A stretch of DNA of 64,000 bases from contig JBDHQI010000010.1 of NCBI GenBank assembly GCA_039806955.1, positions 68,657 to 132,656 on the forward strand, read 5' to 3'. The notes beneath the pieces are model-generated. The model was given only the letters and a program-made list of their open reading frames with translations, was not told the DNA's origin and ran no database searches. Positions 44,559 through 52,265 of the stretch are shown piece after piece. How positions within the stretch are numbered: position 1 is the first letter of the stretch; every line of letters begins with the position of its first letter. Both the position numbers and the translations under genes were made by a program. Source of the stretch: JADLHS01 sp039806955. Its GTDB lineage: Bacteria > Verrucomicrobiota > Verrucomicrobiia > Limisphaerales > JADLHS01.

Positions 44559-45587
44559 ATGAAAACGAGATTCAATCTATTCCGTCGCGACAACGGGGTT
44601 TATTATACCGAGGACACGACGACCGGCAAGCAATCCAGCTTGCGCACCAAGGACGAAACCGAAGCCAAGAGCCTGCTTAACGCGAAGAACGAGGCACAGC
44701 GGCAACCAGTCTTAAACTTGCACCTTGCCCGCGCCTACCTGACCGCCAGCGACCCGGCATTTGTGGAACGCACTTGGAACGTGGTCATGGAACAGATGCA
44801 ATCACGCGGCAAAGAGAGCAGCCGGGAGCGTTACGCCAGCGTGTTCAAGTCCCCGTCCTTTGACGGCCTGCGGAACAAGAAATTGATGGAAACGACCGCC
44901 GATGATTTCTTTGCCGTGTTCAAACAAAACAAGGTTGCGATAAACGAGTTTTTGAAACGGCTGCATAACTTCGCCGTGCATCTTGGCTGGATTGCGATTC
45001 CGATTGTCGCGCCGTATCTCTGGCCGAAATACGAACCCAAAGACCGGCGCGGCATCACGCGGGACGAACACCAGAGCGTTTTAGCGCGGGAGAAGAAAGC
45101 GGAATGGAAACTTTACCTTGAATTGCTTTGGGAAACCGGCGCGGCGCAGAGCGACGCGGTAAACTTCAAGGCCGAGGACATTGACTGGCAGAGCCGGACA
45201 ATCTCTTACTTCCGCATGAAAACCGGCTCATTGGCACAGTTCACGATCAGCAAGAAGCTGGAAACCGTCTTGAACCACCTGCCGACCACGGGGGCATTGT
45301 TCCCGAAGCTGTCCACATTCACGGCCAACGACCGGGCGAGCCGCTTCCGCCGCCGTTGTCATGCGGCGGGAGTAACGGGCATAACGCTGCATTGCTACCG
45401 CTACGCATGGGCGGAACGGGCCAAAGTGGTGGGGATGCCAGAACGGTTTGCCCAGGCTGCGCTAGGGCATAACAGCAAGGCGATTCACCGCGCCTATGCC
45501 AAGAAAGCGCAAATCATCGCGCCATCCCTTGAGGATTACGAAACGAAGGCGGCAGCATCCGCACCGCCTAAGGCAATTGCAGCTTGA
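44559..45587 (+). CDS. Tyrosine integrase of the island
   Basis: The 342-residue protein has an Arm/SAM-like N-terminal region (residues 1-160) and a phage-integrase catalytic domain. Visible are RMKTG with the beta-sheet Lys, HCYRYAWAE (His and second Arg), LGHNS (His) and the nucleophile Tyr in IHRAYAKKA. At the usual first Arg position the sequence is TGAAQSDAV instead of TGxRxSE. I believe this AQSD/SQSD form marks a subfamily common in these phyla, but it is a departure from the textbook tetrad. Strong hairpin terminator follows. It probably catalysed insertion between larB and larC. Confidence 0.9.
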   Translation: MKTRFNLFRRDNGVYYTEDTTTGKQSSLRTKDETEAKSLLNAKNEAQRQPVLNLHLARAYLTASDPAFVERTWNVVMEQMQSRGKESSRERYASVFKSPSFDGLRNKKLMETTADDFFAVFKQNKVAINEFLKRLHNFAVHLGWIAIPIVAPYLWPKYEPKDRRGITRDEHQSVLAREKKAEWKLYLELLWETGAAQSDAVNFKAEDIDWQSRTISYFRMKTGSLAQFTISKKLETVLNHLPTTGALFPKLSTFTANDRASRFRRRCHAAGVTGITLHCYRYAWAERAKVVGMPERFAQAALGHNSKAIHRAYAKKAQIIAPSLEDYETKAAASAPPKAIAA

Positions 45588-45604
45588 AACCGCCACAATA
45601 AACG

Positions 45605-45638
45605 AAGCGGTTGAGTCCTAACGACTCAACCGCTTTTA
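45605..45638 (+). terminator. Rho-independent terminator after the integrase gene
   Basis: A 13-bp perfect stem (45605-45617 with 45623-45635) with a 5-nt loop is followed by TTTT, starting 18 bp after the integrase stop. Confidence 0.85.
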
Positions 45639-45645
45639 ATGTTCA

Positions 45646-45828
45646 TTGGGGATTTGCACCATCTCCGAAGCGCGTCGCCTTTTCTATGTGGGGCTTTCCC
45701 GTGCCCGCCACGTTGTTCACTTGATTCATGCCGATAAATGGCAGGATAGATTTGGTAATTTGAAGCAAGGTGGTTGTTCGCGGTTCGTCGAAGAAATTCG
45801 TGCGAAGCTTGATCAAGGCGCGGAATAA
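45646..45828 (+). pseudogene. Remnant of a UvrD/Rep-type helicase C-terminus
   Basis: The frame encodes ISEARRLFYVGLSRARHVVHLIHADKWQDRFGN and ends SRFVEEIRAKLDQGAE. EARRLFYVGLSRAR is the helicase motif VI of the UvrD/Rep/PcrA family. Nothing else of the helicase is present, so this is the tail of a deleted gene, lying directly after the integrase terminator. Confidence 0.75.
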
Positions 45829-45844
45829 TTCTTCTGAGCAAAGC

Positions 45845-46081
45845 TTAGCCTGCCGCAATCAACGGCACCGCAGCGACCACTGTCGTTCTTTTACGAGCAT
45901 TCTGTTTTTGCCAGTGCGTATTTATGGTCGTGGTCATCTTGACGAGCCAAGAACGGTCTTTGGTCAGTTCCAACACGTCCACCGCTGCAAAATACTTGGT
46001 GCTGTTTTGCGCGGGATTGCCAAGCGGTTTGAGCAGTCGGGCATGGACCAGCGCGGGAATATCATGCGGCTGGCAGTTCAA
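45845..46081 (-). CDS. Possible small DNA-binding-like protein, probably truncated at its start
   Basis: The 78-residue frame reads NCQPHDIPALVHARLLKPLGNPAQNSTKYFAAVDVLELTKDRSWLVKM, which looks like a winged-helix or excisionase-like fold (HDIPALV-x-LLKPLG with KYF and a DRSWL helix). In-frame sequence just upstream of the TTG start (WVLNCQP) continues the helix until a stop, suggesting that the true N-terminus has been lost. An excisionase role for the island is possible but not shown. Confidence 0.4.
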   Translation of the reverse strand: MNCQPHDIPALVHARLLKPLGNPAQNSTKYFAAVDVLELTKDRSWLVKMTTTINTHWQKQNARKRTTVVAAVPLIAAG

Positions 46082-46087
46082 GACCCA

Positions 46088-46747
46088 ATGGTCGTTGCAC
46101 CATTTTTCGCCAAACCTGCACTGCTGCTATGTCGCCGGGATATCGGCAGCAGGCTGCTCAGCTCGCGCTCTTTATTCGCGCTCGTCGGGATAATTTTTCT
46201 GATTTCTTGCTTCGCGGCAAATACACCAGGTAGTGACGGTCTTTGGTATCTGGCTGGGTTTGTTTTTATTGCGGGGCTGAGCGAGCGACGGAAACGTCAA
46301 AAGGAGCACCAAAAAGGCATGCCAACGCATTCCTATTACTTGGGTTCTAGTATTTTTGAGTTTCGATGGCTGCCAGGATTTTTAACCGCAAATCGTCGCA
46401 TCGCGAGATTTTTTGATCCATTGGCAGCCATCGCTCTTGGTTTGCTGGCGTGGACGATTTCTCCGAGTTTGGGAGTGGTCTTAATTTTTTCGGGCTACTG
46501 CTTAAGGGTGTTTGAAAGTGCCGTCTGGCGGCTTGAACAGGAACGCATGCTTGACGCCACGGACGCTATCATAGAAGCAGAGTTTCAGGCCCGGATCATC
46601 ACAGGGGTCTTCGACAACAAAAGTTCACCTCGGGGCAAGAATAACGTTGCGACCGGAATTCCTACCGGCATGTCTCCTGACCTTGACCGTAAACTAAATC
46701 CGAAAGCCAAGAATTCGCGGAAAGAAGACTACGCACACACGCACTGA
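46088..46747 (+). CDS. Membrane protein of unknown function
   Basis: The C-terminal part is protein-like: hydrophobic segments SLFALVGIIFLISCF, GLWYLAGFVFIAGL and DPLAAIALGLLAWTI with SLGVVLIFSGYCLRVF, then a soluble tail (RLEQERMLDATDAIIEAEFQARI). Such proteins are common in conjugative elements, without a known function. The frame stays open to 45770 but that part lies opposite other sequence and is not protein-like; ATG 46088 is my guess for the start. Confidence 0.55.
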   Translation: MVVAPFFAKPALLLCRRDIGSRLLSSRSLFALVGIIFLISCFAANTPGSDGLWYLAGFVFIAGLSERRKRQKEHQKGMPTHSYYLGSSIFEFRWLPGFLTANRRIARFFDPLAAIALGLLAWTISPSLGVVLIFSGYCLRVFESAVWRLEQERMLDATDAIIEAEFQARIITGVFDNKSSPRGKNNVATGIPTGMSPDLDRKLNPKAKNSRKEDYAHTH

Positions 46748-46785
46748 AAATTTCCATTAAATCAAAACTACAAAAAACAAATCCT

Positions 46786-47118
46786 ATGAGCACTAAACAC
46801 GACTCACATTCAACTACTCACACATTTGCACACCACATCCCAAAACTCTGCAAAGAATTGCCGCCGCTTAAGGAAGATAAAAGCCCGTTGGTCGCTGCAA
46901 TGCTTGGTTTTGCCTTTGGGCCATTTGGCATTGCACTCTATTTTAAGAGCGGCATCGATTTTGCCATTTGCTTCGCCATTCTCGTGGTGTTGTCGCTTAC
47001 TGGGGTGTTGGCCCCGATCGGTTGGCTATTCGCTGGCGCTTACGGCGCTCACCGCGCAAATGAATCCAACAGAAAGCGACGCCAAAACACTGATTCTTCA
47101 CCTGCTGCCAAGCATTGA
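46786..47118 (+). CDS. Small membrane protein of unknown function
   Basis: The 110-residue protein has a His/Thr-rich start, a segment PLVAAMLGFAFGPFGIALYFKSGIDFAICFAILVVLSLTGVLAPIGWLFAGAYGAH with two or three membrane helices, and a polar tail. It lies 38 bp after the preceding membrane protein gene and before a terminator, so the two are probably an operon. Confidence 0.65.
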   Translation: MSTKHDSHSTTHTFAHHIPKLCKELPPLKEDKSPLVAAMLGFAFGPFGIALYFKSGIDFAICFAILVVLSLTGVLAPIGWLFAGAYGAHRANESNRKRRQNTDSSPAAKH

Positions 47119-47170
47119 CAGGCTGCGGATTGTTTGGCGCTAGACGACTTCAAGCACCAAATCTGGACAT

Positions 47171-47197
47171 GCCCTCGCATTCGCGAGGGCGCTTTTT
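47171..47197 (+). terminator. Rho-independent terminator
   Basis: An 8-bp GC-rich stem (47171-47178 with 47183-47190), 4-nt loop, then GCTTTTTT, 50 bp after the small membrane protein gene. Confidence 0.85.
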
Positions 47198-47257
47198 TGA
47201 AGGCGACTTGAGGAGATCAGGAAGTGATTTCGGGAGGCTGGCGGTGATGTTTACTTA

Positions 47258-48514
47258 CTATTTTGCTTTCGGCAGCGCTGGCGGAGGGTTCGCTGCTTGC
47301 TCTTGAAGCAGACGATACGGCGATTTGCGATTCAAGGCCGGGTTGGAAATGTATATTGAAGCAGCGACCTTTTTCACCAGGTCGATTTCCAAGCTGGCAA
47401 GTTCAGCGCCATTTTTTGCATCGCTGAATTGAACGAAAAATCGGGTGAAATCGCGCTGAGGAATGTAGGTCGGCGGCGCAAATGACAATTCCATCTTTTC
47501 TCGACACCCCAAGTCTTTAACAATTTGCTTTGCCAATTTGATGGCTTCGTTTGTTGCCATATTGGCTTTGCCAACAAACTTTTCCGGGTCACCTAAATCA
47601 GGAAACCGATAAAAGGCATCATGAGAATAGAAAGCCCTGATATGGCCAAAACTGTAATTAAAACGGTCTCCGTTTTGTAGATACAGTTGGACATGAATAT
47701 CGCCGTCGTTGGTCACGCATAAGGAACGGGACAAGTCCACATCACGAATGGTGAGTGGTAGCGAAAGCATCAAGTGAGCTTTAGAAGCATACTCCGACAT
47801 TTCAGGCAGCAGGGCATGCAACAGCGATTCAGTGAAAGCGTTAGTTGGCCACGTTAGGCGTGGAACATTTTTTGATGGTGCGGATTCGGCCTTTGGGCGC
47901 AGTAAGGGTGGAACGACATCCACTTTTGGGTCGAGTCGAATAGTTCGCGGCGACACCATTGAGAACATTTCAATGCGCGGCTGCGAAGCGTTCACTTCCA
48001 CGTCAAGCACTGCGGGCATGAAATTAGCCCCGCCTGAACTGTTGGCTGCGAATCGTTCATCAATCCAGCGAAGGCGGTAGCGAGCAATCTGATTGGTGCC
48101 CACCTGTTCCGGCAAAGTTACAAGTGGCTTTTTCTTCAACTCAGAAATGAGATCAGTGTAGCCAAGCGAATCAATGGCTTTTCGCGTTATTGCCAAGGCT
48201 TCTTTTTCCGTCACTGCAACACGGCCAAAAAAGTCAGGAATAGTCTCAATGGCCTGTGACGAAAAATAACTATCCGGGGAACGATAAACGCATACACGCC
48301 CATCCAGAAACGTAAATTGGAAGTCGTTGGTAAGCGTGACTACGCCTCCGGTGTGGCCCTTGCGAGGGTCACACCGGAAGGATGCGACATGAGCTGTCTG
48401 GACAGGCAATGGAAGCGGCAGATCCACCTTGGTCGCAAAGTCCGAGATATGCGGCATAATGGCAACCAGCACGGCGTTGGAATACTGCGCAGTGATTTGA
48501 ATAAGCTCTTGCAT
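47258..48514 (-). CDS. Internally duplicated protein of unknown function
   Basis: The 418-residue protein consists of two similar halves. Each starts with a helix (ISDFATKVDLPLPLPVQTAHV in the first, MSEYASKAHLMLSLPLTIRDV in the second). A beta segment then leads to SYFSSQAIETIPDFFGRVAVTEKEALAITRKAIDSLGY (first) or AFYRFPDLGDPEKFVGKANMATNEAIKLAKQIVKDLG (second), and a final strand with DVEVNASQPRIEMFSM or EIDLVKKVAASIYIS. No signal peptide is seen from this start, so an N-terminal piece may have been lost. I do not recognise the family. Confidence 0.65.
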   Translation of the reverse strand: MQELIQITAQYSNAVLVAIMPHISDFATKVDLPLPLPVQTAHVASFRCDPRKGHTGGVVTLTNDFQFTFLDGRVCVYRSPDSYFSSQAIETIPDFFGRVAVTEKEALAITRKAIDSLGYTDLISELKKKPLVTLPEQVGTNQIARYRLRWIDERFAANSSGGANFMPAVLDVEVNASQPRIEMFSMVSPRTIRLDPKVDVVPPLLRPKAESAPSKNVPRLTWPTNAFTESLLHALLPEMSEYASKAHLMLSLPLTIRDVDLSRSLCVTNDGDIHVQLYLQNGDRFNYSFGHIRAFYSHDAFYRFPDLGDPEKFVGKANMATNEAIKLAKQIVKDLGCREKMELSFAPPTYIPQRDFTRFFVQFSDAKNGAELASLEIDLVKKVAASIYISNPALNRKSPYRLLQEQAANPPPALPKAK

Positions 48515-48558
48515 GGCGTCCAAGTGTCATTAAAACGCATCAGCGCTTCGTCTCAGCC

Positions 48559-50559
48559 TCAGTTTGACCAGTCAGATTTCCAATTATACTCGTCAATGCG
48601 GAGGCCGTCATAACCATAGATTTTGAGATATTCTCCCGTATCCCACTCAGGGCCTAGATACGGCGTTGCCTGAATCGCATAATAGACAGCAGAAACCAAA
48701 TCGTAGTTGAAATACCAGTAGAATTGGAAATTTGTTTTGAAATAAGCAACGGATTCGGGAATGTTTCCATACGCCTTCAGCCCTGTTGAAGGATCAATAT
48801 ATTCACCACCGTGGGCATACTTAACCTTGATAGAATTTCCCATGTAGGCGCGTGGTCTCATGCCATGTTTCTGAAAATAACTCAGAGGTTTTGGAGAATT
48901 GAAATTGATGCCAAAAGCTGCGGGCAAGGCCCCGGCAGCAGTTGAGCAGCCATCCAGAAAAACAAAGCGATAGTAGTGCCGCCTCAGAGCATAACTGATC
49001 GTCTCGCTCGTTAGTAGCCCCGCAATGCCGTTAGGCGTGCCGTGTCCAAAATAATAAAAATTTCTGCGAGAGGCGTTTGTTAGTAGCGTCAGTAGCGCTT
49101 TGTCATCCCGATCAAACGTCAAAAACGAAACTGGATTATTTGTAAACGGATACCTGAGCGGGAACACCTGCCCGTTCGTGGGATTGCTTGGAAAAACTGT
49201 GTAAGCCCCGCCAAATTGAGCGCCGAGACCACCAAACTGATAAATCGCATCAAAAAGCATGTTGCTGCGCACGAACCCTTGGAAAATATCCTGATAAGCT
49301 ATAGCCCAACTGCCATGCTCAGGATAAGGATTCACGGCTTTTTTTGGCGGAGTCGGTTTGCCTTGATTGGATAAGGGCATAATTCCCCCGTAGGGGATCG
49401 TAATGAACGAATAAAAATCGGTATCCACCGCTCCGTTAGTTCGGAAATTGCCTTGCCAATCCATCATGTCCCAAGAAGCCTCAATAACATCGTCCACGGC
49501 TGTCCCGGTCAATGTTTGGACAAAATTGTTGCTCACATCATAAATGTCGATTTTCCATGCTGCGTTGGAATGCACGGTTTTTGCGAACAAGGACGAGTTG
49601 CCTAATTCGGCCAATTCATCCTGCCAATCAGGAAAATACACTTCATTGGAAACCGACAGGGTGAAGGCATCGCTATATCGCTCGAAAATAGTGTTTTCAA
49701 CATCCATAATATCAGGGTTCGACCAAGTGACCTTGAGTTGAACGCTGTGGTCACCGTTTTCCAAAAACGATGTATCTACGGTCATTCTCCCATTTATGCC
49801 GGGTGCGATCAGAGGCGTGGCGCCGCGATACCTTGTGCCATCCACCAGAAGACTGGCATCCAAAAGACCGCCTCGTTCATTGCCAGCTTCAAATACGATT
49901 GAGATAGAGCCGTCCTTAAAGCCATTTGTAAGACCGGCGAGGTTCACAATGTGAACCCCATCCCTCACTACCCAGTAGAACCCAGTGCCCGGTTCTGCCC
50001 CGCCACCGGCATCTTCTGTTTCCGGGCCATCCCGCTCCGCCTGTTGAATCGCTTGCCAGCCTTCAACCAGCTTTGCGCTCCACTCAGAGGTTGACCCATC
50101 AGGCCAAATGATAATGTAGCCCGAAAGATCAATTCCCGGTGGGTAAATGGCGAGCGGCACCGGCAGTCGCAAACCATCCGCAGGAATGACCATCGGATGT
50201 TCCGTCAGATAGCTCTTTTTCTCGCTTTGGTTCTCGGATTCAGAGCCGCCGCCTGTCGCACCGCTAAACATCATACCAAAAATCTGCCCCGTCGGGCAGT
50301 CCACGCGGTTGGAATGCGTGAAAGTCGTGATATTTGTTCCTGTTTCAGCGGGCAGGTAATTGGTGAGCGTCACCCACGGCGTATTGGTGCCGAGGGTTTC
50401 ACGCCACTGGACGATATAGTTCTCGCCTTCGACGCTCGGCCATGACAATACAACGTCCGGGCAATGGATGGTGAGCTTGAGATCTTCAATGGCTTGCGTG
50501 TGAATTGTGGTCACAAGCAGCAGCGCAGCCACACCTATGAGTTCATATTTGCGTTTCAT
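48559..50559 (-). CDS. Secreted caspase/gingipain-like (clan CD) cysteine protease candidate
   Basis: From ATG 50559 the 666-residue protein has a signal peptide (cleavage after TQA near residue 22), then beta-rich domains: a fibronectin-like start (LTIHCPDVVLSWPSVEGENYIVQW) and a GNHSVQLKVTW-like Ig domain. The C-terminal part has NFYYFGHGTPNGIAGLL and FVFLDGCSTAAGALPAAFGI, the His and Cys motifs of caspase-like peptidases (C14, C25, CHAT) with correct spacing. The predicted catalytic pair is therefore that His and Cys. It sits in the island next to another secreted protein, both reading leftward. Substrate is unknown. Confidence 0.7.
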   Translation of the reverse strand: MKRKYELIGVAALLLVTTIHTQAIEDLKLTIHCPDVVLSWPSVEGENYIVQWRETLGTNTPWVTLTNYLPAETGTNITTFTHSNRVDCPTGQIFGMMFSGATGGGSESENQSEKKSYLTEHPMVIPADGLRLPVPLAIYPPGIDLSGYIIIWPDGSTSEWSAKLVEGWQAIQQAERDGPETEDAGGGAEPGTGFYWVVRDGVHIVNLAGLTNGFKDGSISIVFEAGNERGGLLDASLLVDGTRYRGATPLIAPGINGRMTVDTSFLENGDHSVQLKVTWSNPDIMDVENTIFERYSDAFTLSVSNEVYFPDWQDELAELGNSSLFAKTVHSNAAWKIDIYDVSNNFVQTLTGTAVDDVIEASWDMMDWQGNFRTNGAVDTDFYSFITIPYGGIMPLSNQGKPTPPKKAVNPYPEHGSWAIAYQDIFQGFVRSNMLFDAIYQFGGLGAQFGGAYTVFPSNPTNGQVFPLRYPFTNNPVSFLTFDRDDKALLTLLTNASRRNFYYFGHGTPNGIAGLLTSETISYALRRHYYRFVFLDGCSTAAGALPAAFGINFNSPKPLSYFQKHGMRPRAYMGNSIKVKYAHGGEYIDPSTGLKAYGNIPESVAYFKTNFQFYWYFNYDLVSAVYYAIQATPYLGPEWDTGEYLKIYGYDGLRIDEYNWKSDWSN

Positions 50560-50702
50560 TTCCAGTGTTGTTGTTGTTGTTTCCGAGGCCGCGATACGGC
50601 TTGATTGAACCCCGAAGATTTCAGATTTCGTTCCTATCGTATGTTGATTGTCAATACACCCCAAGAGCCGGATGTTTTATTTTCCCAGCGTGAGAAAGTT
50701 TT

Positions 50703-51548
50703 CTAATTGATGCTAATAGCGCGGTAAAAACGCCGTGGCGAATTCGTCCATGACTGATCCGTGATTTGCTGGGAGGGCGTATTGGTCAAGAACACATTGG
50801 TCAGCAACTGCCAGTTCGTGGACGGGAATGAATCGGCGTATTCAACTCTGACGCCTTGCCCAAAATTCGCGTTGACGTTCAACGCCAGTCCCGTCGCGCT
50901 CATACTCATGCCGCTTAATGAAGCCGGACTGATTGGCAGCGCCGGGGAAAAATTATCAAAGGCCAATCCGATTTTGTTGGATTTGCCGCCCGTGTAGATA
51001 ATCCAGATTGACGTAATGTCGGCGGTGGGGCGTTGAAAATGCCACGGCGTCGCCAGACTGTTATTCGCGTTCGGGCTTACGCCCCGCCGCAGTTGCACCG
51101 TCTCCAGCACATTGGTCCCGTTCCGGGCTTCAATATCCCAAGCCTCATTGCCGCCCAGATTGACGGCCCTGTCTATATCTAGAATGACGCCACTGGCGGC
51201 ACTGACGTTCGTGGTGTAGGTGATGACCAGCGGCGGCGGCTTCGTGCCCAGGCCCGTTGAATCAGTGAGGAAATAGGTGCCGCAATTCTGGTTCGGCGCG
51301 AGCGTGTCATCACCGTAGGCAGGGCTGGCGAAGGCGGTGAGCGGCGGACCGACCTGGGCAATCTGCGGAAAAGTGCCGTTGGTGAATGCGAAGCTTACCC
51401 CGTGGCTGGAAAGGAATTGATTTGAGATCACCAAGCCATCCGTCGGCAAAGAACCGTCGGGCATTTTTTCAAAGTCGATGAATTGTGCCTGCGCTGCACC
51501 GACCGCAACCGCCGCTAAAACACAGATAGCACGATGTTGGGGTGTCAT
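50703..51548 (-). CDS. Secreted lectin-like protein next to the recombinase cassette
   Basis: The 281-residue protein has a signal peptide (ending GAAQA-Q near residue 22) and a beta-rich body beginning FIDFEKMPDGSLPTDGLVISNQF, with DIDRAVNLGGNEAWDIEARNG and a C-terminal ending RVEYADSFPSTNWQLLTNVFLTN... SWTNSPRRFYRAISIN, the usual verrucomicrobial C-terminal beta module. It is probably an extracellular adhesin- or lectin-like protein. Its ATG lies 29 bp from the left inverted repeat of the recombinase cassette, so its promoter lies within or across that repeat. Confidence 0.65.
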   Translation of the reverse strand: MTPQHRAICVLAAVAVGAAQAQFIDFEKMPDGSLPTDGLVISNQFLSSHGVSFAFTNGTFPQIAQVGPPLTAFASPAYGDDTLAPNQNCGTYFLTDSTGLGTKPPPLVITYTTNVSAASGVILDIDRAVNLGGNEAWDIEARNGTNVLETVQLRRGVSPNANNSLATPWHFQRPTADITSIWIIYTGGKSNKIGLAFDNFSPALPISPASLSGMSMSATGLALNVNANFGQGVRVEYADSFPSTNWQLLTNVFLTNTPSQQITDQSWTNSPRRFYRAISIN

Positions 51549-51577
51549 GGTAAAAAGGGTTCAAGGTTCATTTCTAG

Positions 51578-51606
51578 TGAACCAGAATTACGCATTCTGG
51601 TTCACG
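51578..51606 (+). repeat. Left inverted repeat of the recombinase cassette
   Basis: Arms 51577-51588 and 51594-51605 are complementary around TACGC. The whole 29-mer is repeated in inverted form at 52237-52265 without mismatch. Confidence 0.9.
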
Positions 51607-51625
51607 GGCCATAAAGGAGGCGGCC

Positions 51626-52183
51626 ATGTTTAACCGGAATGGCAACCGGAAGTATTTGAATGGAGCGGAACGCCGCGCTTTCCAGCGCGTTGCGAAGACT
51701 GAACCAGATGCTTTATGCCGAGCTTTTGCCCTAACGCTATTTCATTGCGGTTGCCGGATTTCCGAGGCGTTAAACGTGACAGCGGAGCGCATTGACTTGG
51801 CGAACAAGGCCGTCGTCTTCGAGACGTTAAAACGCCGCGAGCGCGGCCATTTCCGATCCGTTCCCATTCCTGACTCGCTCATGAGATTGCTCCGGCCATT
51901 AGTATCACAAGCTGAACCGTCGGCGCGGGTCTGGCCGTTTTCCCGTCCAACAGCCTACCGGCTGGTGAAAGACTGCATGGTGCGGGCGAAGATCAGCGGC
52001 GGCATGGCTTCACCCAAGGGCTTACGCCACGGCTTTGCCGTGGCGTGTCTGTCGCACAAAATCCCCCTGACCACGGTGAAGAAATGGCTGGGCCATGCAC
52101 GGCTCGAAACCACGGCGATTTATTTGGACGTGTTGGGGAACGAGGAAAGGGAACTCGCCAAACGCTTGTGGCGAAAAGACTGA
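51626..52183 (+). CDS. Minimal tyrosine recombinase (catalytic domain only)
   Basis: This 185-residue protein is a phage-integrase/XerD-type catalytic domain without the N-terminal core-binding domain. It has CGCRISEAL (first Arg), ETLKRRE with a basic strand for the Lys, KGLRHGFAVACL (second Arg; the usual His is Lys here), WLGHARLETT (His) and the Tyr in AIYLDVLG. AAAGGAGG lies five bases before the ATG. It is enclosed by the perfect inverted repeats at 51578 and 52237, which are its most probable targets. Confidence 0.88.
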   Translation: MFNRNGNRKYLNGAERRAFQRVAKTEPDALCRAFALTLFHCGCRISEALNVTAERIDLANKAVVFETLKRRERGHFRSVPIPDSLMRLLRPLVSQAEPSARVWPFSRPTAYRLVKDCMVRAKISGGMASPKGLRHGFAVACLSHKIPLTTVKKWLGHARLETTAIYLDVLGNEERELAKRLWRKD

Positions 52184-52236
52184 AAATCCTTTCAAATCAG
52201 CTTGATAAAGCCGCCGGAACAGATAGGCTCTTCAGG

Positions 52237-52265
52237 CGTGAACCAGAATGCGTAATTCTGGTTCA
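52237..52265 (-). repeat. Right inverted repeat of the recombinase cassette
   Basis: Exact inverted copy of 51578-51606. The outer arm runs on into a short T-run, so this copy may also end transcription of the recombinase gene. Confidence 0.9.

Larger units (their letters stand above)
51578..52265. mobile_element. Recombinase cassette bounded by perfect 29-bp inverted repeats
   Basis: Positions 51578-51606 and 52237-52265 are exact inverted copies. Each is itself a palindrome: 12-bp (left) or 11-12-bp (right) arms around a 5-nt asymmetric spacer (TACGC on the left, GCGTA on the right). The only gene between them is a tyrosine recombinase. This matches core sites for tyrosine recombinases placed head to head, as in invertible DNA, but could also be a minimal mobile cassette. 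Two extra GGTTCA units (51558-51563, 51565-51570) lie just outside the left repeat. Confidence 0.75.

Noticed and set aside
45770..46087. N-terminal extension of the membrane protein ending at 46747.
   Set aside because: The extension is Arg/Ser-rich, overlaps the helicase remnant and lies opposite a more protein-like frame, so it is probably not translated.
51578..52265. Palindromes around the recombinase gene as ordinary terminators.
   Set aside because: The left copy lies between two divergent start codons, where a terminator makes no sense, and the two copies are identical over 29 bp, which terminators need not be. The right copy may still act as one.
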